A stretch of DNA of 64,000 nucleotides from an uncultured Saprospiraceae bacterium (GTDB taxonomy: Bacteria > Bacteroidota > Bacteroidia > Chitinophagales > Saprospiraceae): the NCBI GenBank assembly GCA_938015805.1, contig CALLXF010000026.1, positions 1 to 64,000 of the forward strand, in the 5' to 3' direction. Below the pieces are notes generated by a model. That model was not told where the DNA came from, made no database searches, and was given only the letters and a program-made list of their open reading frames with translations. The position numbers and the translations under genes were made by a program. Positions within the stretch are counted from its first letter, which is position 1; each line of letters opens with the position of its first letter. This document shows, piece by piece, positions 54,401-63,352 of the stretch.

Positions 54401-55658
54401 CAGGACCATCTGCAGGTGTGATAGGTCTTACAAAAATAGTATCTCCTAATGAATATAAGTCCTCATCATAACCATCGTCCGCTTTAACAATTACGTGTTG
54501 GTTACCTTGAGTTATATTATCAACTATTAGCTGAGGTCCTAAAGGTCCACGGAAATAATCTACTCCTAAAATTGGAACTTCATCTTCGTAAGTAGGAACT
54601 CCACCTTCACAAGTAATCCCTGTTGTTCCATCTAAAGCATCTTCATTATATACATATGCCATAGATCTCTCGACATCACATCCGACGTAGTCATCTGTGT
54701 AACATCCTAAATCTGGATCCACCCACATTGCAAAATAACAATCACCGATATCTCCCTGAGCTCTATTGATCAGTTTATATCTCTGGAATGTCATATCATT
54801 TATTTCATCATTCGTTGCATAAGCAAACGCCTGTACTTGTATCTCCATTTGGATTTCGTCTCCTTGAGAATTAGTGTGGGGTCCACCTGCATCATTATAA
54901 ATCCAAAATATCATCTGATCAGGAATAAGCTCTACTGCTTGCTTTCTATTAAAAGGCTCACAACCTCTAATATCTATAAGCGGAAAATCTCCCTGACAAG
55001 GATCATATAAACCATCTGCATCTTCATCCCAAAACGAACCTAATCCCTGACCTGTACTAGGTAACTCAAAATCAAATTTCTCTAACCAATAAGGATTTCC
55101 TTTACCTGGATAATATCTGATGTCATCTGCTACAGAATCACAAGGAAATGAAGTAGGATTAGCATCATAAATTTTAGTTGCTCTTCTAACATCATCACCA
55201 AGGACTTCGTAAAAACGATCCCAATCTTTACAAATCGGTAAATCTGTTTTACCGGTTACTGGATCTAATGGACCTGGATAATAATCATTCCTAGTTCCAT
55301 TACGGTATTGTCCTGCAGCAAGCTTTAGGTTACCCTCTGAATCAAATCCACCTATCCATACAGAACCTGCGAAAATAGAAGATACTTCTGGATCACCTGG
55401 TACTGGGATAGGTACAATATATCGACCATCGGATAAATCCCACCAAACATCACCACCAGTCGTCAGTTTTGCTCTAACGTTATTAATATTCTGGTCAGTA
55501 GATCTCTCTGCCGGATTACAATCCTCTCTATAATTAACTGTTGGCTTTTCTTTGTTAGGTTTAGGTGCATTAGAATCTGTAGGACCTATGTGAGCATCAG
55601 CCACAAAATATCCTAAGCATATCATCAACATTAAACCAATTTTCCTGAAATTTTTCAT
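51480..55658 (-). CDS. Giant secreted protein with C-terminal FlgD/T9SS-like domain
   Basis: 1392 residues. Signal peptide MKNFRKIGLMLMICLGYFV-like at the N-terminus, then strand-rich regions with many acidic DxDxD-type loops (FWDEDADGLYDPCQGDFPLI) that may bind calcium. The C-terminal region (VVPNPYYAYSQYE, VTIYSIDGKFIRQF, and GIPVASGVYLIHIEA) is an FlgD-like/T9SS sorting domain, although residues continue past the usual end (VHRKFDPTGL). Enzymatic motifs are not visible. It lies 36 bases downstream of the TonB receptor and 63 bases before the PorV-family gene, in one probable operon. Confidence 0.85.
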   Translation of the reverse strand: MKNFRKIGLMLMICLGYFVADAHIGPTDSNAPKPNKEKPTVNYREDCNPAERSTDQNINNVRAKLTTGGDVWWDLSDGRYIVPIPVPGDPEVSSIFAGSVWIGGFDSEGNLKLAAGQYRNGTRNDYYPGPLDPVTGKTDLPICKDWDRFYEVLGDDVRRATKIYDANPTSFPCDSVADDIRYYPGKGNPYWLEKFDFELPSTGQGLGSFWDEDADGLYDPCQGDFPLIDIRGCEPFNRKQAVELIPDQMIFWIYNDAGGPHTNSQGDEIQMEIQVQAFAYATNDEINDMTFQRYKLINRAQGDIGDCYFAMWVDPDLGCYTDDYVGCDVERSMAYVYNEDALDGTTGITCEGGVPTYEDEVPILGVDYFRGPLGPQLIVDNITQGNQHVIVKADDGYDEDLYSLGDTIFVRPITPADGPVQPDISIELGMSSFTYSNNGGVGNNPAGTTDPGVADEFYNYLTGRWRDGTNFTVGGSGYDPNSTDITSYAFPGLPSVDTEWSMCSAGLPFGDRRTIQASGPFLLQPGAINELIVGAVWVPNINYPCPDISKLQVADDLAQALFDNCFDITDGPDAPDVCSIELDREVVLVLTNDLVTSNNANLNYEEKDLLVPDGESDSLYVFEGYKIFQLVAGNVSPQELDDPDKAKLIRQVDLQNGVTDLHNWTGVLNPLNDERLWQSEEKVDGADQGLRTTFRVTEDAFASGADTKLVNHKEYHFMVLAYAYNNWKDWNVDATDSLYETGQRTPYLEGRGNISTYTLVPRPIIYSTLNSGYGDGPIVTRLQGEGAGDTFLEVVEGTYDAVLDGTLNGEVTYEQGQSPVDVKVYNPLEVKDAQFELELVGEKSGSSACTLRDGATWKMTDLGSGEVINSDVTIDELNEQLVVDYGFTVSISQTEDAGENTDNGVGAIGATLEYANNEQQSWYLGISDEGNSLGLQGPQRAFFNFLKTGSGEVDEKFDPDQDFTNFGNGFFYPFFLTDYLAPDPTSQFAVPYISPGYVEHNGGGFVRSGTRLKDLNNVDIVFTADKSKWSRCVVVETSYSAHRQADSDYEAEGNVTQFDLRDHNSVGKDGNDDGDGKGMGWFPGFAIDIETGKRLNIFFGENSMYDDKWIEFYDNGTAVGNDMLFNPTDQIVIDNEKDFSIFNWMTGGGHMVYVTRQEYDECAAIREDLGKGNPCNFICFDKNKALQQVTWTSAAMMAPDTEMLSIADGLIPNELTIKLRVQNNYNEERTHLYGVSENNAECETIEGLPKYRLDFSPTAAEDLTEDDYEGALENVNVVPNPYYAYSQYEISQFTNTVKITNLPANANVTIYSIDGKFIRQFKRNENPGAKPGSNPGVSNFQVFPDVEWDLENFAGIPVASGVYLIHIEAPDLQAERTIKWFGVHRKFDPTGL

Positions 55659-55694
55659 AATTGTTATTTAAAGTAAACTATATAAAGGTTGTTG

Positions 55695-58600
55695 TTAAAA
55701 ATCAAATATTGCTCCTATGTAAATTCTACGTGGAAGTGTAAAATTACCTGGATCTAAAACTCTTGCTTGATAAGAAGCAAAGTAATTATCTAAATCTTTT
55801 CCTGTATCTAGAATCCCATCAATCGCATCTTGTCCAAACGAAGACACTAAAAATCCATCGTCTTCTGAATCACTAGTTACTGGGAATACGCCTAGAATAT
55901 TACGAGTATTTAATAAGTTAGAAATTCTTAAATACACATTGGCGTTAAGCTTTCTTTTCCCTTCCCCTCCTAAGTTGATACCAATTCTTTTATCAACTCT
56001 AAAATCAACATTGAAAGTCCAAGGTAATCTAGCTCCGTTTATCGATCCTAAAAATCCAGATCCTTGACCATTTTGAATGGACTGAGGAGTTCTAAATCTC
56101 GTATATGGTCTACCTGAAACTGTAGTTACTAGTAGATTTACCCCAGCATCAGCAAATACATCCATACCTGCAATTTGTGGCCCATTGTAATTCTTACCAC
56201 TACCATATCTGTAATCCGCAACGATCGCAAGTCTATGTCTCTCATCGTAAGTAAGAGGTAACAGCGTTCTAATATTTCCTCTGGTATTTAAACCATTAGA
56301 TGAGTTTGCATCAGAACCTGTTCCATCAGCAAACTGTAAAGTATAACTCGCCGTAAATTCGATATTTTTAGTTCTTCTTAAATCATACTGGAAAGCAAAA
56401 CCTTTTACCGTTCCAAAATCTAAGTTTCCATAAGCCTCATAATTAAATAGTGGTGCTGGAATAAATAAGAACTGTCTTCTCTGTATCATGTTCCTCAACT
56501 CTTTGTAGTATGCAGATACTTTAAGAGCTGATGAATTAGTTAATTTTTGCTGGAACCCTACCTCGTAGTCAATTGTCTGTTCTGGCTTAAGATTAGGATT
56601 ATCTAGAGGTGTTCTATCAGGGTTATTAAAGTAATAATAACTTCTAGCTGTAGCAGCAGTTCCTGTAGGTGGTCTCTGAACTAATATATCGTAGTGAGCA
56701 AAGAAGTTTGCATCTTCTGAGATCGGGAATGAGAATGCCAATCTAGGCATTACATTTATCGTAGGGGTAAAATCCTCAAACGAACTACTTACATTATATC
56801 TTTCCGACTCAGGTGTATTTGGATCAAAAGGAGACTGTATATCTAACACTGCATTATCAAACCTACCTACATAAGATGGAAATACTACATTACCTACATC
56901 AGAGAATAATACCGCACCGTTAGCAACAGCTGTTCCATTAGGTAAGAAAAACTGATCACCTAGTCTAAATCCTTTTATATCATCAGACTCCTCGTCTGTT
57001 ACGTATACTTCATAGTCGTCACCGATAGATGATGGCTGTTCTTGACCTGTACGAGCATAAAATTCTGAAGCCGTTTCTATATCATATAACGCATGTGGTG
57101 TTTTAAGTACCTTAGTATTAGCATCGTAATAATCTAATCTAACACCTAATCGGAAGATAATATCTTTATAAGAAAACTTATCCTGCAGATATGCAGACCA
57201 ATAAATAGGTTTTAGTGGAGCTACATCAAAAGTTCTGATCCCATCTGCATCTCTGCTTGTAAAGAAATCGTCAAAAGTTGTACTGGCACTTAACTTATTA
57301 CCTAGATAATCATATCCATAGTAATTTATTAAACCAAAGTTATTTAGTTCCCCTGCAGAGAAAAAGTCCATTCTCATTTCGCTAGGATCAATACCGTCAG
57401 TATTAATATACTGATCTATAGCTACCCCTTGTGATTCTCTTACTTTTCTATAAAAAGAAGCTTCTTGGTCTATTTCTAAAAGATTTCCATATTGAATAAA
57501 TTCTGTATTAGGAAATCCTGGAATATCTTGAAAAAATGTTCCTACCATTTGGGTAGTATCCACACCTGTAATATGTCTGTTTGCATTTAATCGGGCTAGT
57601 GTCCATAAACCTTCTGGTGCTGCTACATAAAATCGATCTATTCTATATTCATAGTTAAAACCCATCTGAATAGAGTGACGTCCTTGCTTAGAACCTCCTG
57701 GTAATAAATCAAATCCAAGTGCAATATTTGCTGTATATCTGTCTGATTCGGTTTTTTCAAAACGATTATATACCTGACCTACATTTTGGTGTAAACCATT
57801 AAATACATCATTTAGGGGATTATTTGTAAATCCATTTAATTCATTATAACTAGAAACTGCTCCATTAATATTACTAGGAGTAAATTCTCCATTTACCTGT
57901 ATGTCTCCTTGATGATCCCATGTATTTCCAATAATATCTTGCTGAATTCCTTTACCTCCCCAATTGTCTGGGTCTGTTACTATTGTGGCTAAAGGCATCC
58001 AAGAAACATCCTGATGTCCATAATATCCGTAATCAAATAAACGATCTTCATGTCTTACGTCTTCTTCTCTAGTCTTTCTTTTTTCAAAACCAGCTTGTAA
58101 AGAATAATATGCATTTCTGATTAATCCAGAAGAACCTTCATTATCTGTGTCTTCTCCTAATCCTTGTTTTCCAATTTTATGTCTTAGTCTAAAAGATGTT
58201 CTAAAACCATCACCGTACTCAAAAGGATTATTTGTCCAGTTCAACAATGCCCATCCGTCACCAGGCGTAAACTGATCTGTAAATTGCTCATATCCACCGG
58301 ACAGAGAAACATCGATATTATCTGTAATTCTAGCATCTATTTTTCCTGTGATATTTACATCCGTTCTATTTTCGTTTGGACGAGTATTAAGTACTCCTGC
58401 GATATCATCTGCTCCCAAAAATTCTGCACTCGGAACTGGCGTGTTTCCAATAAAACCAACAGGGTTTGCTTCTAATTCTGCAATACGTTCTTCAGGCATT
58501 CTATAAACACCTACTGCAGACGGTCTTCCATCATCTATCGATCTATACTGTCCTGAAAATCTAAATCCTAATATCGATTTATCTTTTCCACCTTCGATAT

Positions 58601-59375
58601 CACTTTTCTTTTTTAGCAATGGACCACTTATATATCCCATAAGAAGGTTATAGCCAAAACCGTCTAAAGAGGTTTCCACTTCTGCACCACCTGTATAATT
58701 ATCAGAAGGACCTTTAGAAGTAATAGAAATAATCCCTCCTGTTACATCACCATATTTTGCTTCCATACCACCTGTAATCACTTGCAACTGATCAATCTCA
58801 GAAGCTGGAATACTACTAGCAGAAACTCTAATTCCATCTACATAAATATTAGTAGCATCACTTCTAGAACCTCTCACAGAAATATCATCACTACCATCAG
58901 TGGTAGATAGTCCTGCAGAAGTAGCTGCTATGGCACCGATACTCTTAGTAGGTAAAGATCTGATCTGATCTGCAGTTACAGTTTTTCCTTGAGTTGTATT
59001 ATCCTGTTGAATAAGTGGAGCTTTGTAAGCTTTGATTTCTACTACATCGATCATTACACCTTCAGATAAACTTACATTTACCCTATTTGTTTGACCGTTA
59101 TAAAGTATCACACCCGTTTCTCTTACAGATTGATAACCTGTATATTTGGCTTCAATGTCATAAGTTCCTGCTTCTAAACCCGTTAAGGCATAATTTCCAT
59201 CAAAATCAGTTGCAGTTCCAGTAATAAATACATCGTTTTTATACAGAGTAACTTCTGCACCGATAAGTCCTTCTTTGAGTTCCTCATCCAATATTTTACC
59301 TTCTATAGACGCCTGTCCAAAAGTAAAAAAGGAAAGAAGAACAAATGAAAAGCTAAGTAGTAAATGTTTTTTCAT
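55695..59375 (-). CDS. TonB-dependent outer membrane receptor with carboxypeptidase-like N-terminal domain
   Basis: 1226 residues. Signal peptide (1-20); a carboxypeptidase-regulatory-like domain (about 22-105, IEGKILDEELKEGLIGAEV); a plug domain with SIGAIAATSAGLSTTDG, DDISVRGSRSDATNIYVDG (about 140-215); then the 22-strand barrel, ending in aromatic GAIFDF. No TonB box can be pinned down by eye. No SusD-type partner is adjacent; instead the operon continues with the giant secreted protein and a PorV-family protein. Substrate unknown. Confidence 0.93.
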   Translation of the reverse strand: MKKHLLLSFSFVLLSFFTFGQASIEGKILDEELKEGLIGAEVTLYKNDVFITGTATDFDGNYALTGLEAGTYDIEAKYTGYQSVRETGVILYNGQTNRVNVSLSEGVMIDVVEIKAYKAPLIQQDNTTQGKTVTADQIRSLPTKSIGAIAATSAGLSTTDGSDDISVRGSRSDATNIYVDGIRVSASSIPASEIDQLQVITGGMEAKYGDVTGGIISITSKGPSDNYTGGAEVETSLDGFGYNLLMGYISGPLLKKKSDIEGGKDKSILGFRFSGQYRSIDDGRPSAVGVYRMPEERIAELEANPVGFIGNTPVPSAEFLGADDIAGVLNTRPNENRTDVNITGKIDARITDNIDVSLSGGYEQFTDQFTPGDGWALLNWTNNPFEYGDGFRTSFRLRHKIGKQGLGEDTDNEGSSGLIRNAYYSLQAGFEKRKTREEDVRHEDRLFDYGYYGHQDVSWMPLATIVTDPDNWGGKGIQQDIIGNTWDHQGDIQVNGEFTPSNINGAVSSYNELNGFTNNPLNDVFNGLHQNVGQVYNRFEKTESDRYTANIALGFDLLPGGSKQGRHSIQMGFNYEYRIDRFYVAAPEGLWTLARLNANRHITGVDTTQMVGTFFQDIPGFPNTEFIQYGNLLEIDQEASFYRKVRESQGVAIDQYINTDGIDPSEMRMDFFSAGELNNFGLINYYGYDYLGNKLSASTTFDDFFTSRDADGIRTFDVAPLKPIYWSAYLQDKFSYKDIIFRLGVRLDYYDANTKVLKTPHALYDIETASEFYARTGQEQPSSIGDDYEVYVTDEESDDIKGFRLGDQFFLPNGTAVANGAVLFSDVGNVVFPSYVGRFDNAVLDIQSPFDPNTPESERYNVSSSFEDFTPTINVMPRLAFSFPISEDANFFAHYDILVQRPPTGTAATARSYYYFNNPDRTPLDNPNLKPEQTIDYEVGFQQKLTNSSALKVSAYYKELRNMIQRRQFLFIPAPLFNYEAYGNLDFGTVKGFAFQYDLRRTKNIEFTASYTLQFADGTGSDANSSNGLNTRGNIRTLLPLTYDERHRLAIVADYRYGSGKNYNGPQIAGMDVFADAGVNLLVTTVSGRPYTRFRTPQSIQNGQGSGFLGSINGARLPWTFNVDFRVDKRIGINLGGEGKRKLNANVYLRISNLLNTRNILGVFPVTSDSEDDGFLVSSFGQDAIDGILDTGKDLDNYFASYQARVLDPGNFTLPRRIYIGAIFDF

Positions 59376-59516
59376 ATGTCTAAATATACATTGATAAATT
59401 TCAAGCCATGTAAAACGGCAACTGCAATGTTACTAAATATTACAATTGTATTCAAAAATAATTGAAGATGGAATCAATAAAAAATTAAAGGTTCCTTAAC
59501 GTCGTCGCAAGTACTA

Positions 59517-60458
59517 TTAATGTTCATATTTTTTAATTTTATATATTAAGGTGTTTGCGATTTTTTCTAGCGACTCTTTTGTCCATCCTGCAACATGTGG
59601 AGAGCATAATATATTAGGATGTTTAAACAATGTAGAATACATAGACCTCTCAGCTTCATTATAAGTGTAAGGCTTTTCATTTTCAAAGACATCTAAGCAA
59701 GCTCCTTTTACTTTATCAGACGCTAATCCATCTAATAATGCAGCAGTATCGATAACATTTCCTCTAGAAGTATTTATTAAAATTATTCCTTCCCGACATT
59801 TAGAGATAAATTGGGAATTTACTAGGTGTTTTGTCTCCTCCGTTAGAGGTAAATGCAAACTGATGATTTGTGCCTGTTGTAGAAGGGTTGATAAATCTGT
59901 CTCCTGTACAAAGTCCATATCTTGACTATATCCTGGATCGAGATATTTATCGTAAGCCAGAATCTCTATATCCAGACCTCTTAAAACATTGGCGAAAGCC
60001 CTACCAGTATTACCAAAACCTATAATACCTAACTTTTTTCCAGACAACTCAAAACCTCTATGAGCCTCTCGATCCCATTTAGGAGTATTTATATTATTAT
60101 GTCCACTGACTATCTTATTGGCGAAAGCCAAAAGCATTCCTAAAGCATGTTCAGCAACTGCGTTCCTATTGCCTTCCGGCGAATTAAATACTGCTATCCC
60201 TTTTTCTTTTGCATAATTCAAATCTATAATCTCCAGCCCAGAGCCTAATCTTCCTATAAATTTGAGTTTGACAGCTTGATCGATAAGGTCTTTAAACATC
60301 TTTATTTTAGAGTTTATAATGATCCCTTCATAATCATGTATACCAGCTGTTACCTCAGCCAGAGTAATGTTCTTCTTATAAGTTACCTGATATCCTAATT
60401 GAGATAATCCATCTATAAGATCATCATGAACATAATCAGTTATTAATACCTTCTTCAT
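59517..60458 (-). CDS. D-2-hydroxyacid dehydrogenase, phosphoglycerate dehydrogenase-like
   Basis: 313 residues from the ATG at 60458; a longer frame upstream overlaps carB on the other strand and is not credible. The NAD-binding motif is LGIIGFGNTGRAF. Catalytic residues: Arg in GRLGSGLE, Glu in DVFENEKP, His in SPHVAGWT. It may oxidise 3-phosphoglycerate in serine synthesis or another 2-hydroxyacid; no serC is adjacent. Two copies of the dispersed TTGGCGAAAGCC motif lie inside it. It is divergent from carB over about 50 bases. Confidence 0.92.
   Translation of the reverse strand: MKKVLITDYVHDDLIDGLSQLGYQVTYKKNITLAEVTAGIHDYEGIIINSKIKMFKDLIDQAVKLKFIGRLGSGLEIIDLNYAKEKGIAVFNSPEGNRNAVAEHALGMLLAFANKIVSGHNNINTPKWDREAHRGFELSGKKLGIIGFGNTGRAFANVLRGLDIEILAYDKYLDPGYSQDMDFVQETDLSTLLQQAQIISLHLPLTEETKHLVNSQFISKCREGIILINTSRGNVIDTAALLDGLASDKVKGACLDVFENEKPYTYNEAERSMYSTLFKHPNILCSPHVAGWTKESLEKIANTLIYKIKKYEH
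60118..60131. repeat. Dispersed 12-14 base motif TTGGCGAAAGCCAA and close variants
   Basis: Copies seen: TTGGCGAAAGCCAA at 31136-31149, 60118-60131 and, reverse-complemented, 19328-19341; TTGGCGAAAGCC at 59989-60000. Close variants: TTGGCTTTAGCCAA (32114-32127), TTGGCTTTAGCC (18965-18976), TTGGCTTAAGCCAA (14518-14531), TTGGCTCCAGCCAA (40339-40352), TTGGCGGAAGCC (27530-27541 and 50497-50508). The core is a short hairpin GGC-GAAA-GCC. In protein genes the minus-strand reading is usually Ala-Phe-Ala-Asn or similar in the same codon phase. Confidence 0.75.
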
Positions 60459-60484
60459 AATATTTATAATATATAACGAATATC

Positions 60485-60492
60485 TATATTTG
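60485..60492 (+). promoter_or_regulatory. Promoter -7 element of carB
   Basis: TATATTTG matches TAnnTTTG exactly, 18 bases before the carB ATG at 60511. The start at 60490 would lie inside it, which supports 60511. Confidence 0.55.
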
Positions 60493-60510
60493 CCCCGATT
60501 AATCAGAACC

Positions 60511-63327
60511 ATGCCACGAGATACATCAATAAAGTCCGTCCTTATCATAGGAAGCGGCCCTATTATCATAGGACAAGCTTGCGAATTTGACTACTCAGGA
60601 TCCCAAGCCTCCCGATCGTTAAGAGAGGAAGGTATAGAGGTTAGCCTGATTAATAGCAATCCAGCAACTATAATGACCGATCCTGTTACGGCAGATCATA
60701 TCTATCTAAAACCTCTAACCCCTCAAAGTATCGAGGAGATATTGCAGGAAAGACAGATCGATGCTGTCTTACCTACGATGGGTGGGCAGACTGCTTTAAA
60801 TCTAGCAATAGAAACTGGAAAACTAGGCATCTGGGATAAATATAACTGTAGACTAATCGGAGTAGATTTAGAAGCAATAGAACTCGCAGAAAATAGAGAG
60901 GCATTTAGAGAACATGTAGTAAAACTAGGTCAGTCAGTGGCTCCTTCTTTTATAGCTAATAGTTTTTTAGAAGGTAAAGATGCTGCTCAGAAACTGGGAT
61001 TCCCGCTGGTAATCCGTCCATCTTATACACTTGGCGGTTACGGAGGTGGTTTTGTAATGAACGATGAAGAATTTGACGAGGCATTAAAAAGAGGTTTAGA
61101 TGCCTCTCCTACACATGAGGTTCTCGTGGAGGAAGCAGTGCTGGGATGGAAAGAATATGAGCTGGAATTACTCCGTGATGCTAATGATAATGTTACGATT
61201 ATCTGTACTGTGGAAAATATGGATCCTATGGGGATCCATACAGGAGATAGTATAACTGTCGCTCCAGCAATGACATTATCCGATACGGCTTATCAGAAAA
61301 TGCGGAATGATGCGATACAGCTGATGAGATCGATGGGTAATTTTGCAGGAGGATGTAATGTGCAGTTTGCCGTGGATCCTAAAACAGAAAAACTAATATG
61401 TATAGAAATAAATCCTAGAGTATCTAGGTCCTCAGCATTAGCGAGTAAAGCTACAGGTTACCCCATCGCAAAAATAGCAGCCAAATTGGCAATCGGCTAC
61501 CACCTGGACGAACTGAAAAATCAAATTACAGGTAATACTTCTGCTTATTTTGAGCCGACATTAGATTACGTTATAGTAAAAATGCCGCGATGGAATTTTG
61601 AGAAATTCTACGGAGCAGAACATACACTGGGACTACAGATGAAGTCTGTAGGTGAGGTAATGGCAATCGGTCGTAATTTCTTAGAGGCTTTACAAAAAGC
61701 ATGTCAAAGTCAAGAGAATAATAGAAGTGGACTGGGTGCGGATAAAAAAGAATGGATAAAATCTGACGACATCATTAAACGATTAGAAACACCTAGTGAT
61801 GATCGTATTTATAGAATTAAAGATGCCCTGAGACTAGGTGTCCCATTAAATACCATCCACAGACTAACGCTCATAGACAAGTGGTATTTAAAACAGATAA
61901 AAAGATTAGTCACCTACGAAAATGAGTTACTCCGATACAATGTAGCGGAAGATATTCCTCATGACTTTTTTAGAGAATTAAAAGAGGTAGGTTACTCTGA
62001 TGCTCAGATCGCCTGGACATTGCGGATTTCTGAAGAGGAAGTAACGAACCAAAGAAAGAAAATCGGTATACACCGAACTTATAAAATGGTGGATACCTGT
62101 GCTGCGGAATTCCAAGCACAGACTCCTTATTTCTACTCTACTTTTGATCAGGAAAACGAAAGTATCCCTTCAGACAAGAAAAAAATAATCGTACTCGGAT
62201 CAGGTCCTAATCGAATCGGCCAGGGAATCGAATTTGATTACTGCTGTGTCCATGGATTATTAGCGATAAAAGAAGCTGGTTATGAAGCAATTATGATCAA
62301 CTGTAATCCTGAGACTGTGTCTACGGATTTTGACATGGCAGATAAGTTATACTTTGAGCCTGTGTTCTGGGAACATATCGAGGAGATAATAGAATTAGAA
62401 AAACCAGAAGGAGTAATCGTACAGCTCGGCGGACAGACTGCTCTCAAGCTTGCAGAGAAGTTTCATGATAGAGGCATAAAAATTATTGGTTCGAGTTTCG
62501 ATGCCATGGATCTGGCAGAAGATAGAGGTCGTTTTTCTAATATGCTTAAAGATCTAAGTATTCCGTATCCTAAATTTGGGACTGCTGATAATGCAGACGA
62601 AGCATTAGCTGTAGCAGATGAAGTATCTTACCCTGTACTAGTAAGACCATCCTACGTTCTAGGTGGACAGCGAATGCGTATCGTTATAAATGATGCAGAA
62701 TTAGAGAGACATGTACTTTCTATTTTTAAGCATATGCCAGGTAATAAGGTACTGATCGATCAGTTCTTAGAACGAGCAAAAGAAGCAGAGATAGATGCAA
62801 TCTGTGATGGAGAAGATGTACATATCATGGGCATCATGGAACATATAGAACCAGCTGGTATACATTCTGGTGATAGCTCTGCTATGTTACCTACTTACAG
62901 CCTTTCTGATCAAGCTATCGAGAAGATGAAAGAGTATACTCGTAAACTAGCATTTGCTCTAAAAATTAAAGGACTGATCAACATACAGTTTGCTATAAAA
63001 GATGATAACGTATATGTAATAGAAGCTAATCCTAGAGCTTCTAGAACGACTCCTTTTATCGCAAAAGCGTATCAAGTTCCTTATCTAAATGTTGCGACTC
63101 ACGTCATGATGGGAACTAAAAAATTATCTGATTTTACGATCGATAAAAAGCTAGAAGGATTTGCTATTAAGGTACCTGAATTTTCTTTTAATAAATTCCC
63201 TAATGTCGATAAGCAACTGGGACCAGAAATGAAATCTACAGGAGAATCTATACGCTTTATTAAAGATTTATCAGATCCGTTTTTTAGAGAACTAGATAGA
63301 AATAGATCCGTTTACCTGACGAGATAG
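60511..63327 (+). CDS. carB: Carbamoyl-phosphate synthase large subunit, short form
   Basis: 938 residues from the ATG at 60511. Two ATP-grasp synthetase halves are seen: the first with VLIIGSGPIIIGQACEFDYSG and IEINPRVSRSSALASKATGYP, the second with IIVLGSGPNRIGQGIEFDY and VIEANPRASRTTPFIAKAY. It makes carbamoyl phosphate for pyrimidines and arginine together with CarA, which is not here. The C-terminal allosteric MGS-like domain of about 130 residues is missing; the protein ends soon after the second grasp domain. This short form is common in Bacteroidota. Confidence 0.96.
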   Translation: MPRDTSIKSVLIIGSGPIIIGQACEFDYSGSQASRSLREEGIEVSLINSNPATIMTDPVTADHIYLKPLTPQSIEEILQERQIDAVLPTMGGQTALNLAIETGKLGIWDKYNCRLIGVDLEAIELAENREAFREHVVKLGQSVAPSFIANSFLEGKDAAQKLGFPLVIRPSYTLGGYGGGFVMNDEEFDEALKRGLDASPTHEVLVEEAVLGWKEYELELLRDANDNVTIICTVENMDPMGIHTGDSITVAPAMTLSDTAYQKMRNDAIQLMRSMGNFAGGCNVQFAVDPKTEKLICIEINPRVSRSSALASKATGYPIAKIAAKLAIGYHLDELKNQITGNTSAYFEPTLDYVIVKMPRWNFEKFYGAEHTLGLQMKSVGEVMAIGRNFLEALQKACQSQENNRSGLGADKKEWIKSDDIIKRLETPSDDRIYRIKDALRLGVPLNTIHRLTLIDKWYLKQIKRLVTYENELLRYNVAEDIPHDFFRELKEVGYSDAQIAWTLRISEEEVTNQRKKIGIHRTYKMVDTCAAEFQAQTPYFYSTFDQENESIPSDKKKIIVLGSGPNRIGQGIEFDYCCVHGLLAIKEAGYEAIMINCNPETVSTDFDMADKLYFEPVFWEHIEEIIELEKPEGVIVQLGGQTALKLAEKFHDRGIKIIGSSFDAMDLAEDRGRFSNMLKDLSIPYPKFGTADNADEALAVADEVSYPVLVRPSYVLGGQRMRIVINDAELERHVLSIFKHMPGNKVLIDQFLERAKEAEIDAICDGEDVHIMGIMEHIEPAGIHSGDSSAMLPTYSLSDQAIEKMKEYTRKLAFALKIKGLINIQFAIKDDNVYVIEANPRASRTTPFIAKAYQVPYLNVATHVMMGTKKLSDFTIDKKLEGFAIKVPEFSFNKFPNVDKQLGPEMKSTGESIRFIKDLSDPFFRELDRNRSVYLTR

Positions 63328-63352
63328 AAGTATAGTTACAAGGCTGTAACGA

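Noticed and set aside
60459-60569. N-terminal extension of the 2-hydroxyacid dehydrogenase
   Set aside because: It overlaps the start and promoter of carB on the opposite strand and has no similarity to the family; the ATG at 60458 gives the normal N-terminus.
63335-63350. GTTACA-AGGC-TGTAAC inverted repeat after carB
   Set aside because: Resembles the Crp/Fnr operator half-sites but is inverted in order and lies between converging gene ends, so it is not a promoter operator.
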